Assembly (NCBI GenBank): GCA_012963885.1
Contig: DTUY01000189.1
Span: 1 to 64,000 of the forward strand
Origin: Candidatus Poribacteria bacterium
Lineage (GTDB): Bacteria; Poribacteria; WGA-4E; UBA9662
DNA: 64,000 nt
Reading direction: 5' to 3'
Made by a program: the position numbers and the translations under genes. Shown piece after piece: positions 1 to 8,837 of the stretch (position 1 is its first letter; each line of letters begins with the position of its first letter). Under the pieces are notes generated by a model that did not search any database, was not told where the DNA came from, and saw nothing but the letters and a program-made list of their open reading frames with translations.

Positions 1-242
1 CCGCCAATGATTGGACGGACCGAATTGCGGCCTTTGGTTACTGGAAAGCGGGAAGTGGGAAAGTCTTCAACATGAACTGGAGGCTTCCAAATTACCATAA
101 GAACAACAAAAATATTAACCAACTTTACCAATTAACTAAAAATGTGATTGAATGGTTAGCAAGTGAATCTGAGTTTGCTACATCTGTCTCTCAGCACAAC
201 AAGATAACAACAAGCTGGGGAGAAATTAAGTCATTATATTGA
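1..242 (+). CDS. 3' end of a ThuA-like secreted protein (partial)
   Basis: The reading frame is open from base 3 to the TGA at 240-242 and encodes 79 residues. They are nearly identical to the last 79 residues of the next gene (384-1202), including DWTDRIAAFGYWKAGSGK and the terminal WGEIKSLY. The copies differ by a few substitutions and one extra codon here (FATSVSQHN against FAAVSWRS). Similarity stops at the stop codon, so the two are tandem paralogs. The rest of this gene lies outside the window. Function as for the full copy: unknown, likely extracytoplasmic. Confidence 0.75.
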   Translation, partial: ANDWTDRIAAFGYWKAGSGKVFNMNWRLPNYHKNNKNINQLYQLTKNVIEWLASESEFATSVSQHNKITTSWGEIKSLY

Positions 243-383
243 TTTACCCGCTTGAAATGGTCCACTTCGTAAGCAGAAAGAACATAGCTGGTACTAGCGA
301 TGAAAATGGTAATGGCAATCCACATTTAATTTATGTCTAGTAACTTGCTGAACTGTTTTATATTATGAGGAGATAAGATAACG

Positions 384-1202
384 ATGTTAAGAAGGCTACT
401 TATTATCGTGTTATTAATTACGGTATTTATTCGTGTTGGAGATGCTTCTCTCAAGGTTGGGTTTATCACTTTGGGGGAAAAAGGGGCATTTACCAAACTA
501 GCTCTGGGATTTGCTAAAGATACTTTTCAGACTCAACAATTGAATCGCAAGGATCTAAAGAGTGGTACCTTTAAGGATTATGGAGTCATCTGGTGGCATG
601 ATGGCGATACTGATGGCGGTGACCTAAAGGATGCAGAAATCAACGCTTTTATGGACTATGCTAAGGCTGGTGGAGCGATCCTACTTACCGGTTGGGCAAT
701 CCGTTCCGCTACACCGATGGGACTTGAAGACGCTGTAGCCCGACAGTTTGGTCCACAAGAAACTGACGGAATTGCAGTCGGGATCACAGTGACAAAGAAA
801 ACAAAAGAGCTGAAATTGTTGACAGGGCTGAAAAACCTCAAAGGTAACCCACCTGGGGTTGATGATCGCGTTCAAGTCAATTCGACTGGTTATCCCAAAA
901 GCGGCGATTATTACGATAAAATATGGAAAAATTTTATTACCGTAGCTAACGCTTGGGGACCACCCGCCAATGATTGGACGGACCGAATTGCGGCCTTTGG
1001 TTACTGGAAAGCGGGAAGCGGGAAGGTCTTCAACATGAACTGGAGGCTTCCGAATTACCATAAGAATAACAAAGATATTAACCAGCTTTACCAATTAACT
1101 AAGAATGTGATTGAGTGGTTAGCAAGTGAATCTGAGTTTGCTGCTGTCTCTTGGCGCAGCAAGATAACAACAAGCTGGGGAGAAATTAAGTCATTATATT
1201 GA
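384..1202 (+). CDS. Secreted ThuA-like / class I glutamine-amidotransferase-fold protein
   Basis: A 272-residue protein with an N-terminal signal peptide (hydrophobic residues 5-18, probable cleavage near GDAS). The mature part begins LKVGFITLGEKGAFTK and contains YGVIWWHDGD and a Gly-rich turn (DYAKAGGAILLTGWA). This layout, a strand, then 'is it written as a list', then a Gly-Gly strand, is typical of ThuA-like domains with a class I amidotransferase fold. I see no Cys-His-Glu triad, so a catalytic role is not supported. AGGAG lies about 10 nt before the ATG. It is the second member of a tandem pair; the protein at 62199-63386 has a similar C-terminal segment. Family resemblance is moderate and function is unknown. 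Confidence 0.6.
   Translation: MLRRLLIIVLLITVFIRVGDASLKVGFITLGEKGAFTKLALGFAKDTFQTQQLNRKDLKSGTFKDYGVIWWHDGDTDGGDLKDAEINAFMDYAKAGGAILLTGWAIRSATPMGLEDAVARQFGPQETDGIAVGITVTKKTKELKLLTGLKNLKGNPPGVDDRVQVNSTGYPKSGDYYDKIWKNFITVANAWGPPANDWTDRIAAFGYWKAGSGKVFNMNWRLPNYHKNNKDINQLYQLTKNVIEWLASESEFAAVSWRSKITTSWGEIKSLY
963..1202 (+). repeat. Tandem gene-duplication segment (copy of 1-242)
   Basis: About 240 bases match positions 1-242 with scattered substitutions and one codon indel. The match runs to the stop codon and ends there; the 3' flanks are unrelated. The 5' limit cannot be seen because the first copy is cut by the window edge. Confidence 0.85.
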
Positions 1203-1518
1203 ATTTTCCCTATCGACTTTAATGATCCAAAGTGATTGTGTTATTTGAAGTCGTATTCGTTGCCTAACTAATGGATTTGTTATGTGTAGGACTTATGCAA
1301 GATTCATAGAAATAGATGGTGACGGAAGTTGCTGACACAGGTGATTATCAAGTAATGATTGTTTGAGTTGATAAATCGTTTGTCCTATTCCTTAAGGGGT
1401 TACTGCATACTACACTGACACTTTTCCACGCCGGTAACCTGCTGGGCTTAACGGTGAAATCGCTCAATCTTCAATGGATGCGACAGGTTTAGCCTGTCAC
1501 CTCGACAAAAATCCTTGA
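1203..1518. other. Intergenic stretch with a small hairpin, no gene seen
   Basis: There is no convincing coding frame in this 316-bp gap. A perfect 6-bp hairpin (GACAGG, loop TTTAG, CCTGTC) lies at 1482-1498, 20 nt before the ATG of the TPR gene, which has no recognisable Shine-Dalgarno. The hairpin may affect translation start or be a short repeat; nothing decides between these. Confidence 0.4.
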
Positions 1519-3636
1519 ATGGATATTAAACGAAAATTACAAGAAGCAATTGCCTTCCATCAGTCGGATCAACTACAACAAGCCGAGCAGATATACCAAC
1601 AGGTACTCCAAATCTCGCCCCGAAACGCGGACGCGTTAAATCTGCTGGGTTTTCTGGCCTATCAAGTTGGGAAATGTGAGATTGCGGCTAATTTGATTAC
1701 CGAGGCGATAGAAGTCGACTCAAACCAATCTATGTTTTTCATTAACCTTGGACTTGTGCGGCAAAATCAGGGGGAATTAGAAGGATCCATTGAGGCTTAT
1801 CACAAGGCTATTGAAATTAACCCTAATGACTCAGACGTTTATAATAATCTGGGCAATACATTACAGGAGAAAGGGGAATTAGAGGAATCTATTGAGGCTT
1901 ATCACAAAGCTATTGAAATTAACCCTAATGACTCAGACGTTTATAATAATCTGGGCAATACATTACAGGAGAAAGGGGAATTAGAGGAATCTATTGAGGC
2001 TTATCACAAAGCTATTGAAATTAACCCTAATGACTCAAGAATACATTATAATCTGGGTGCCGCACAAAAAAAACAGGGCAAGCTCGACAACGCCATCCAA
2101 ACCTACCATCAAGCTATTGAAATTAATCCAGACGATGCCGAAATATATAATAGTCTTGGAACCACACTACAGAAACAAGAAAAGTTAGATCAGGCTATCC
2201 AAGTATATCACCGTGCCCTAGAAATCAATTCCAATTACAGTGAAGCGTCCTATAACCTTGGTTTGGCATTACAGCAACAAGGAAAATTGGACCGAGCTAT
2301 TCAATCATATCATCGTGCTTTAGACATTAATCCAAACTACAGCGCTGCATATAATAACTTGGGCCTAGTATTACAAGAACAGGGAAAATTGGACCACGCT
2401 GTGCAATCATACCACCGTGCTTTAGACATTAACCCAAACTACGGTGAAGCATATAACAACCTTGGTATTGCACTAAAAGAACAAGAAAAGTTAGATGATG
2501 CGGTCACTGCATATCGGCGTGCCTTGGAAATCAACCCTGACTATAGCGAAGCTCACAATAATCTTGGTAACGCGTTAAAAGAACAAGAAAAGTTAGACGA
2601 TGCTGTCCTCGCATATCGGCGTGCTTTAGAAATTAATCCAGACTACAATGAAGCCCATAATAATTTGGGTTTAGTTTTGTTGTTACAGGGTGACTTCAGT
2701 AGCGGTTGGAGAGAATACGAATGGCGATTGAAATGTAAGAAGCTCAGTTTCTTCCTCAATAAGCGAGATTTTCCTCAACCTCTTTGGGGTGGTTCAAATC
2801 TGAAGCAGAAAACTATTCTTGTCTGGACAGAACAGGGCATTGGTGATGAAATCATGTTGGCAAGTATGCTCCCAACTCTCTTAAAAATGAATCCAAATGT
2901 CATTGTTGAATGCGACAAACGGTTGGTTCCGCTCTTTCAACGGTCCCTCCCGAATATCCAGTTCGTCCCGCGAGAAGATCCAGCCAATCCACAATTACTG
3001 AACCCAACCATTGACTACCAGATTCCAACGGGGAGTTTAGGACAGTGGCTGAGGGCAGATGAAGATACCTTTCTGCCAAAACAGGAATCGTATTTACAGG
3101 CTTGCCCGAATAAAACCCGGCGGTTGCAGAAAAAATATCGGGATCTGGCAGGTGATAAGTTGCTGGTTGGTATCTCATGGAAGAGTACAGGTATAGATCA
3201 AAAAAGAGCCAAGACAAAGAATGCGCCCTTAAAATACTGGACACCCATTCTGTCACGAGAGGATTGTTATTTTATTAATCTGCAATACGGCGATGTCAGA
3301 GAGGAAATTGAGGAATATACATCCGCTAGTAGCTATCCGGTATACATAGATGAAGAGATAGATTCATTGAGCAATTTAGATGATTTTGCGGCCCAAGTAT
3401 CGGCGTTGGATTTAATTGTTTCCACCTCGAGCACAACGGTACATATGTCAGGAGGATTGGGCAAAAAGGTTTGGGTTTTATTGTCATCTCGCCCGGACTG
3501 GAGATGGATGCTGGAGAGGGAAGACACGCCATGGTATCAGACAATGAGATTGTTTAGGCAGGAAAAGGCAGGAGATTGGGAAAGAGTATTCCAACGTATT
3601 AGTTCTGCATTGGAACAAGATATAAAAAATGGCTAG
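1519..3636 (+). CDS. TPR-repeat protein with C-terminal glycosyltransferase-like domain
   Basis: A 705-residue protein. Residues 1-400 hold about twelve 34-residue TPR units of the pattern NNLGN.L...G.L..AI..Y..AI.INP. The transition GDFSSGWREYEWRL is typical of TPR proteins that carry a GT-B (GT9/GT41-like) domain. Residues 430-700 hold that domain: WTEQGIGDEIMLASMLP near the start, then VGISWKS, and DLIVSTSSTTVHMSGGLGK, which fits a nucleotide-sugar-binding half. No signal peptide or membrane segment is visible, so it is probably cytoplasmic; modification of protein or polysaccharide is likely but the acceptor is unknown. TPR units 4 and 5 are identical at the DNA level. There is no clear ribosome binding site. 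The ATG was chosen because the first TPR begins directly after it. Confidence 0.8.
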   Translation: MDIKRKLQEAIAFHQSDQLQQAEQIYQQVLQISPRNADALNLLGFLAYQVGKCEIAANLITEAIEVDSNQSMFFINLGLVRQNQGELEGSIEAYHKAIEINPNDSDVYNNLGNTLQEKGELEESIEAYHKAIEINPNDSDVYNNLGNTLQEKGELEESIEAYHKAIEINPNDSRIHYNLGAAQKKQGKLDNAIQTYHQAIEINPDDAEIYNSLGTTLQKQEKLDQAIQVYHRALEINSNYSEASYNLGLALQQQGKLDRAIQSYHRALDINPNYSAAYNNLGLVLQEQGKLDHAVQSYHRALDINPNYGEAYNNLGIALKEQEKLDDAVTAYRRALEINPDYSEAHNNLGNALKEQEKLDDAVLAYRRALEINPDYNEAHNNLGLVLLLQGDFSSGWREYEWRLKCKKLSFFLNKRDFPQPLWGGSNLKQKTILVWTEQGIGDEIMLASMLPTLLKMNPNVIVECDKRLVPLFQRSLPNIQFVPREDPANPQLLNPTIDYQIPTGSLGQWLRADEDTFLPKQESYLQACPNKTRRLQKKYRDLAGDKLLVGISWKSTGIDQKRAKTKNAPLKYWTPILSREDCYFINLQYGDVREEIEEYTSASSYPVYIDEEIDSLSNLDDFAAQVSALDLIVSTSSTTVHMSGGLGKKVWVLLSSRPDWRWMLEREDTPWYQTMRLFRQEKAGDWERVFQRISSALEQDIKNG
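1828..2031 (+). repeat. Perfect tandem duplication of a 102-bp TPR unit
   Basis: Bases 1828-1929 and 1930-2031 are identical over 102 nt (34 codons, DSDVYNNLGN to KAIEINPN). The unit before them is also very close over part of its length. Other TPR units in the gene have diverged at synonymous sites, so this duplication is recent and may vary in copy number. Confidence 0.9.
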
Positions 3637-3650
3637 AAATAGCAATATGT

Positions 3651-3676
3651 TCAAGAGTTATTAACGTAACTCTTGA
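3651..3676. terminator. Hairpin between convergent genes
   Basis: TCAAGAGTTA (3651-3660), loop TTAACG, TAACTCTTGA (3667-3676) form a perfect 10-bp stem. It sits 15 nt after the TPR gene stop and before the convergent restriction pseudogene. There is no strong T-run on either side, so it may be a weak bidirectional terminator or only an mRNA-end structure. Confidence 0.45.
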
Positions 3677-3753
3677 TAATGTGACAGTTCTGATTACTGC
3701 AAGAATATTTATTCGTTTCCTGCCTGAATCGGAACCAACATAAGGTTTCCTAA

Positions 3754-5250
3754 CTATACTTCGCTAACCTCAACGTCCAAGTCACATATATCAGTTCTAT
3801 CCGATATTAGTTTGGGTAGAAACAGGTCACGGGTCTCTACCAGTTTCTGATTCCTTTGGATGAGATTCCGAGACAACTGGAAAATATCATTTACAATAGG
3901 ATAGAAACGATCTAAAATGTCCCTAGATGGAACAATGATTAAAATTTGATTGAGATTAACTTGGGTAATTTCCGGTTGCGCTGAACCTGTAATATAAGGT
4001 GAAATCTCAACATTAGAAAGGCACATATACAAAAAGTCCGTTGAAATGATATCTCGACCAGTTAGAACATGTGCATGATCACTGACCCAAAATTTGCCAC
4101 ATGGACGCTGCAAAACGGGGTTACCTTCTTCTGTGACTACAGTACCATCCCCACCAAGTAGTAGATAGTTATCATCAAACTGATAAACATTTACATAATC
4201 TAACACGTTGGCCGAACCATAGTAAGGAAAAGGACCTTGCATTTGAGTTCTTTGGGCTTTAGACAGCGGCTTTCTCTTATGATTATGATTTACCGATACA
4301 TCTACTAGTTTTTTTACCTCCCAATTCTCAGGAATCTTACCTAACTCCGAATCCACCATCTTGACATTTTCATGACCAGGGAAACGGAAATGAATGAACC
4401 ATTCCTGATAGATGGTCTGTGCCATCTCTTCCAGGATTCGGATGCGACGAGTGTTGTTATCAATCAAGGCATTGTATAGGATAAAATTCTCAATAATGTC
4501 TAATAAACGTTCAGGTATACAGACTCTCTCCAACAAAGTATCCAGGGAGACTACTCCTGTCTCACCTTCGTTGCCGATATGTTTCCATTCGGCATAATAT
4601 TCCTTACTGGCAGTGAGGCTACTTATACAACTATCCTCACCATTGGAGAAGAGGATTAAGGCATTGTACCAAAACAGCTGGGGGATGGTGTCTTTATAGT
4701 CGGTGATACTATCATTGTAGTCAGTCTGCAGATTTTGAATGATATTCTCAAATTCAAACAACAACAACGGTAGGCCATTAACAAACCCAACCCCGTTAGG
4801 GCAACGGGTATAGAGATCACCCGAAACCCAAAACTGTGACACTAGAAACAAGTCGTTCTGTTCAGGTTGGGTCCAGTTGACGACCTTGACCACCTGCACT
4901 ATCTCTGCATCAGTCTCTGCATCTTGGACAGTAACCTTAACTCCATCTTTCAGCAGTTGATAAATCTGACGGTTAGCCTCCATTATGCTGAGGCTCATAC
5001 GGTACCGCGTTAACTCTTCAATAGCTAAGTCGATAGCTAAAGTCGGGGTTTTAGGATTCAGCGTCTCCATAGCCGAACGCAGCCTATCTTTCAGTACCAC
5101 TTCCGACTTGTTCTCTCGTCCCAAATGACTTTGACCGCCTTCAAACTCATCGAAGCAATTACGATGCTGCCAGCCCAAGGTCTCCAAAATCTGGATAACA
5201 GGGAGTTCAACCAGTTGGTCTTCGCTGTTTGGATTCAGCATAATATTCAC
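3754..5250 (-). pseudogene. Chimera of type I restriction subunit HsdR (N-terminal part) and specificity subunit HsdS (C-terminal half)
   Basis: A continuous 498-codon frame starting at a GTG. Residues 1-260 match the N-terminal nuclease region of HsdR: LVELPVIQILETLGW, FVNGLPLLLFEFEN, YNDSITDYKDTIPQLFWYN, and RLLDIIENFILYN. From about residue 261 it becomes HsdS: the central helix ALIDNNTRRIRILEEMAQ, YQEWFIHFRFPGHE, a second target-recognition domain, and the closing LVETRDLFLPKLIS. HsdR is normally about 1000 residues with helicase motors; these are missing. The usual nuclease motif (PD ... E-x-K) reads PN at 151-152 and E-F-E at 166-168, so both the Asp and the Lys are lost. It is most likely a non-functional fusion formed by an in-frame deletion or recombination. 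Binding of DNA by the remaining recognition domain cannot be excluded. No hsdM is in the window. Confidence 0.8.
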
Positions 5251-5253
5251 TAA

Positions 5254-5331
5254 TTACACTCCACCAACCTCAATATTCAGGTCACAGGCATCAATCTGAC
5301 CTGAGATTAGTTTGGGTAGGAGTAGGTCACA
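5254..5331 (-). pseudogene. 3' remnant of an hsdS gene
   Basis: The minus strand encodes CDLLLPKLISGQIDACDLNI then EVGGV and a TAA at 5254-5256. This is a second version of the HsdS C-terminus, homologous to the end of the chimera (DLFLPKLISDRTDICDLDVE). It stops 3 nt before the GTG of the chimera, which is the normal hsdS-hsdR spacing. Nothing recognisable as HsdS precedes it, so the rest of the gene is gone. Confidence 0.75.
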
Positions 5332-5601
5332 GTTTTTTTATCTTCTAGGTTATACTAGTCTGAAGTTGAGAACCGGTGGAGAGTATTCCTGAAAAGTCAA
5401 GCTAGAATTAGACTTCAACTCATCCACAGTTTTCCATAATCCCTTTTCACTCTTACCGTGTGGAACTCAATATAAATCTTTTTTAATGATCGTCAGATTG
5501 CAGTTCGTATCTTCTTGACAAACCTAACGCGATTAGATCCGTTCCATCTCGCTAATTATAGTATAGTACCCACTTTAAATAAATTAATAAATCTCCCAAC
5601 A
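5332..5601. other. Stretch between restriction and IS remnants, nothing recognised
   Basis: Stop codons fill all frames and I see no motif, RNA or strong repeat. It is probably degraded sequence of the restriction and insertion-element remnants on either side. Confidence 0.4.
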
Positions 5602-5960
5602 TCAACAGAGAAATATTTTTAATAGAGACTTGCCATCGTAGCCAGCGTTAGCAACCAGAAAAACCAACCATTGGAGATTATCAGCCAGAAGTGCATTGTC
5701 TGCCTCTGCGACAAGCAACTGAGCCACCGATTGTTCCACTTGGTTGGCTTTGGTTAACGCCATCACTAAAGGGATGCCATCTCCAATGGCTAGCAGATGG
5801 AATTTGTAACCCAATAACCACTTTTGCTACGGTGGCCACAGATGGAAAGGTGATCCAGCACCTAAATCGGTAAGTCACTCATGTCCATTGACACTAACCT
5901 GATGCTGCTCTAGTGGAGCAGAGTTGGCAGAAATCTAAACACTTGCTGTTGCAAATCAAG
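5602..5960 (-). pseudogene. Decayed IS5/IS4-type DDE transposase fragment
   Basis: The frame ending at 5602 reads GYKFHLLAIGDGIPLVMALT, then KANQVEQSVAQLL and ANAGYDGKSLL. This is the order found in the IS5-like DDE core (KxHLL...G.PL....T.AN ... D.GYD). Upstream (higher coordinates) the match continues only in shifted frames, for example VATVAKVVIG. The N- and C-terminal parts are missing. It is a dead fragment of a different subgroup from the element at 39820-40697. Terminal repeats were not found. Confidence 0.6.
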
Positions 5961-6377
5961 GACCTAGAGTTCCATCGATAACAAAGGGTTCGGCTAGGTG
6001 GAACCTCACTTTTTCTGAGTTAACACAGATTCCTGAAGATTGGACAAAAGAGAGTTGATTGACAATGCGCTTGGCTCTGGTTCCTCCTGATCACGGTGGC
6101 CAGAAGTCTAATCAAAACCATCTGGCTAATCTGTGGAGCCGATATCAGACGATCTTATTTCGCTTTTTCACCTCGGTTCCCAGTTTTGGCCAGTGTTTGA
6201 GTCATGACCTGTTTGACATCGGTTAACAGCTATTGTATTCTATGCCATTGCTGGTTCCTATTTTGAATTTTGTCATGGATTAGAATACTCGAATTCAGTT
6301 GTAGCCAGCAACTCTTTTTATTTCTTGCCAACACTACTATTCCCTATCAAATTAATCACATCCAAGGTACAAATGAT
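5961..6377. other. Degraded intergenic sequence
   Basis: No convincing gene. The sequence may include further unrecognisable transposase debris. The last 110 bases are an open upstream extension of the oxygenase frame, but this has no family similarity and the oxygenase start is placed at 6378. Confidence 0.35.
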
Positions 6378-7244
6378 ATGTCATCTGAAGCCGAGTTGAG
6401 ACTCAAAACTATTCCGAATCAAAAAAACAAGATCATACCGACTCAGGAACAATTGGATGAGATTGCACGGGATCTCCGTTTTCATCCAAGTCAATGTCAA
6501 AATCCGATTGTCCTTACACAACATCAAGTAGAATCCTTTAACGAACTTGGCTATATAAAAGGTATTCAAATCTTTGATCAAGATGAGATTCTTGAATATA
6601 GAAAGCATTTTGATGTCTTGCTGGAGGAAGTCACCACCGCGGGTGGAGGCAGCTATTCGATCCTTTCTGCCCACTTAAAATATGGAAAGATCTACGATCT
6701 TCTTAGAGATCCCAGAATTGTATCCTACATTAAAGACTTGATAGGAGAAGATATTATCGGTTGGGGAGCGCACTATTTCTGTAAGTTACCTGGTGACAAT
6801 AAAATAGTTGCTTGGCATCAAGATGCCAGCTATTGGCCACTGACGCCATCCAAAACAGTGACAGTGTGGCTAGCCATAGACGATTCTGATGTTGAAAATG
6901 GCTGCATGCGTTTTATGGCTGGCTCTCACCAGTTTGGGCACTTAATGTATAAAAAAAGCGATCCTTCAGAAAATAACATCTTAAACCAAACTGTTGATAA
7001 TGCAGAACAACATGGCAAACCAGTTGACGTAGAGCTACAGGCTGGTAGTATCTCAATCCATTCGGATCTACTGCTACACAGTTCAAATACCAATAACTCC
7101 AATCGCAGACGATGTGGTCTAACTTTACGCTACTGTACTCCTGATGTTCGAGGTCATTTGCATTGGAATGAAGAAGGAATTGTAGTTAGTGGCAAAGACA
7201 GATCAGGACATTGGGCGAATCCAGTTCGAACTCAAAATGACTGA
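6378..7244 (+). CDS. Phytanoyl-CoA dioxygenase (PhyH) family protein
   Basis: A 288-residue member of the Fe(II)/2-oxoglutarate-dependent PhyH family. The metal site is visible as HxD in AWHQDASYWPL and the distal His in ISIHSDLLLHSSNTN, followed by the 2-oxoglutarate-binding Arg region NRRRCGLTLRYC. The start at 6378 (MSSEAELRLK) has AAGG about 10 nt upstream; the frame is open to 6270 but that part lacks similarity. Such enzymes hydroxylate small molecules, and the real substrate is usually unknown; many paralogs are typical of marine symbiont genomes. It stands alone on this strand, 166 bp before the next operon. Confidence 0.85.
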   Translation: MSSEAELRLKTIPNQKNKIIPTQEQLDEIARDLRFHPSQCQNPIVLTQHQVESFNELGYIKGIQIFDQDEILEYRKHFDVLLEEVTTAGGGSYSILSAHLKYGKIYDLLRDPRIVSYIKDLIGEDIIGWGAHYFCKLPGDNKIVAWHQDASYWPLTPSKTVTVWLAIDDSDVENGCMRFMAGSHQFGHLMYKKSDPSENNILNQTVDNAEQHGKPVDVELQAGSISIHSDLLLHSSNTNNSNRRRCGLTLRYCTPDVRGHLHWNEEGIVVSGKDRSGHWANPVRTQND

Positions 7245-7455
7245 ATCATACCTGCTTTTTGATTCTTAATTGGATAAATTTCTACAGACCTTTCTGCATA
7301 CCATAGAGAAATTCTACAAGATATGTATCTCGACTTGAAAAGCTTGTCTGCTTAGCATCTCCTGAGATTTTTAAAACGTTTGACTTTCATTTTCAGCCTG
7401 CGATATAATCATGCTGTCAGGCAAGATACCACCTACGCAATGTACTGGATGCTCC

Positions 7456-8538
7456 GTGAGAAAAACTGCCCTTTACGAACAACATAAGCTGCTCGGTGCG
7501 AGCTTTGAGCAGATGTATGACGGTTGGTCCTTAGTTTCCCACTATAACGACTCAGCACAGGAGCATCTTGCTGTTCGAAATGGTATTGGTATCATTGACG
7601 TATCACATCGAGGGAGGTTACGGTTAACAGGTACAGAACGAGCAGAATATCTTCATCGCATTGTGTCAAATGAAGTAACTCAGCTCCCGTCTGGAAGCGG
7701 AAATTACGCGATGATCCTTACCAATCGAGGAAAAATAATCGCTGATATGGATGTAATCGTTGCTGAGGATTACATTGACCTCATCACCAATGCGGTAACC
7801 AAGGAAGTCCTGTATCAGAATCTGGACAAATACCTGATTGCTGACGATGTCGAAATCACTGACATTACCGCAGAAACAGGTATTATTTTAATTTCCGGTA
7901 CGAATTCGGAATTGTTCATTAAAGAACTTCTTGAAGCTGATGTTGGTAATCTAGAAGAGTACCAAAGTATAGATGGGAAAATCGCAGGTCTATCAGTGAA
8001 ATGTGTATGCGGGTTAGAAACTGGGGAAATTGGATTTCAATTGCACGTTAATTCAACATCGGAGCTTTCGGATCTATGGCGGATCCTGATGACTGAAAGG
8101 AGAGATTTTGAGGTCATTCCGGTTGGCCTAAAAGCTTTAAATTCACTTCGGATAGAGGCAGGAATCCCTCGATTTGGGAATGAGCTTGATGATTCTATTA
8201 TTCCGCTTGAAGCAGAGTTGGAAAAAGCAATTGATTTCGAGAAAGGGTGTTACATCGGTCAAGAAATTATTGCCAGAATGAAATATCGTGGTCATACAAA
8301 CCGTCTGTTACGCGGAATTGAAATTGATTCCGAGGATCTGCCAAATGAGAAAACAGCAATCTATAGTGGAGAAAAGCAGATTGGTTATGTTACTAGCGCG
8401 GTTAAATCTCCAACTTTAAATAAAGTTATTGCCCTTGGTTATGTCCGGACAGCTTTTACCGAGCATGGTAGCGAGGTGAAAATTAAAACCGAAAATGGAT
8501 GGGTAAATGCAACAGTTTCGTCATTGCCTTTTTATTGA
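7456..8538 (+). CDS. Folate-binding GcvT/YgfZ family protein
   Basis: About 360 residues with the aminomethyltransferase (GcvT) fold: RKTALYEQHKLLGASFEQMY, VRNGIGIIDVSHRGRL, and FGNELDDSIIPLEAELEKAI. The motif KGCYIGQE is the hallmark of YgfZ-type tetrahydrofolate-binding proteins involved in iron-sulfur enzyme maintenance. A GTG at 7456 gives the usual family start; an in-frame ATG at 7411 would add 15 residues without similarity. The C-terminal barrel (IGYVTSAVKSPTLNKVIALG) is present. It heads a run with a 79-aa protein, an aminotransferase and a Fur regulator. No other glycine-cleavage genes are in the window, so it is more likely a YgfZ-like or stand-alone family member than the true T protein. 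Confidence 0.8.
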   Translation: MRKTALYEQHKLLGASFEQMYDGWSLVSHYNDSAQEHLAVRNGIGIIDVSHRGRLRLTGTERAEYLHRIVSNEVTQLPSGSGNYAMILTNRGKIIADMDVIVAEDYIDLITNAVTKEVLYQNLDKYLIADDVEITDITAETGIILISGTNSELFIKELLEADVGNLEEYQSIDGKIAGLSVKCVCGLETGEIGFQLHVNSTSELSDLWRILMTERRDFEVIPVGLKALNSLRIEAGIPRFGNELDDSIIPLEAELEKAIDFEKGCYIGQEIIARMKYRGHTNRLLRGIEIDSEDLPNEKTAIYSGEKQIGYVTSAVKSPTLNKVIALGYVRTAFTEHGSEVKIKTENGWVNATVSSLPFY

Positions 8539-8597
8539 AAAAGCATGATCTCATTCAACAGTTATTTATAATCTTTTGTTTGCAGGAGTAGATACCA

Positions 8598-8837
8598 ATG
8601 ATGGATTCTAAGTTGAAAAAGATACAGGTTACACCACTAAAATTTGACAAAGAAGGCGAGGTACAAAAAGAAGAGTTCGCCACAATCACGCTTGAAGTTC
8701 CTCTTGACAGTCGGTCGCAAAGAGAAGAGATGATTAAGTTATTCGACCTTCTGACAGCGGAGTGGGTTAAACTTGAAATTACCGATGGAAAAGTGAAATC
8801 TCTTTTTGATGAGTCACAACCTAGCGCACTGGTGTAA
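8598..8837 (+). CDS. Small conserved-looking protein of unknown function (79 aa)
   Basis: It encodes MMDSKLKKIQVTPLKFDKEG and continues with a charged, strand-rich sequence ending LFDESQPSALV. GCAGGAG lies about 10 nt before the ATG. Its TAA overlaps the ATG of the aminotransferase (TAATG), so the two are translationally coupled. No signal peptide, membrane segment or Cys pair is present. I do not recognise the family. The tight packing suggests a function linked to the neighbours. Confidence 0.7.
   Translation: MMDSKLKKIQVTPLKFDKEGEVQKEEFATITLEVPLDSRSQREEMIKLFDLLTAEWVKLEITDGKVKSLFDESQPSALV

Noticed and set aside
1261-1300. GTAGGACTTATGCAAGATTC, similar to ends of some insertion sequences
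   Set aside because: No matching inverted end or transposase was found nearby.
2900-3256. Minus-strand open frames inside the TPR gene
   Set aside because: They are antisense shadows of a clearly coding plus-strand frame.
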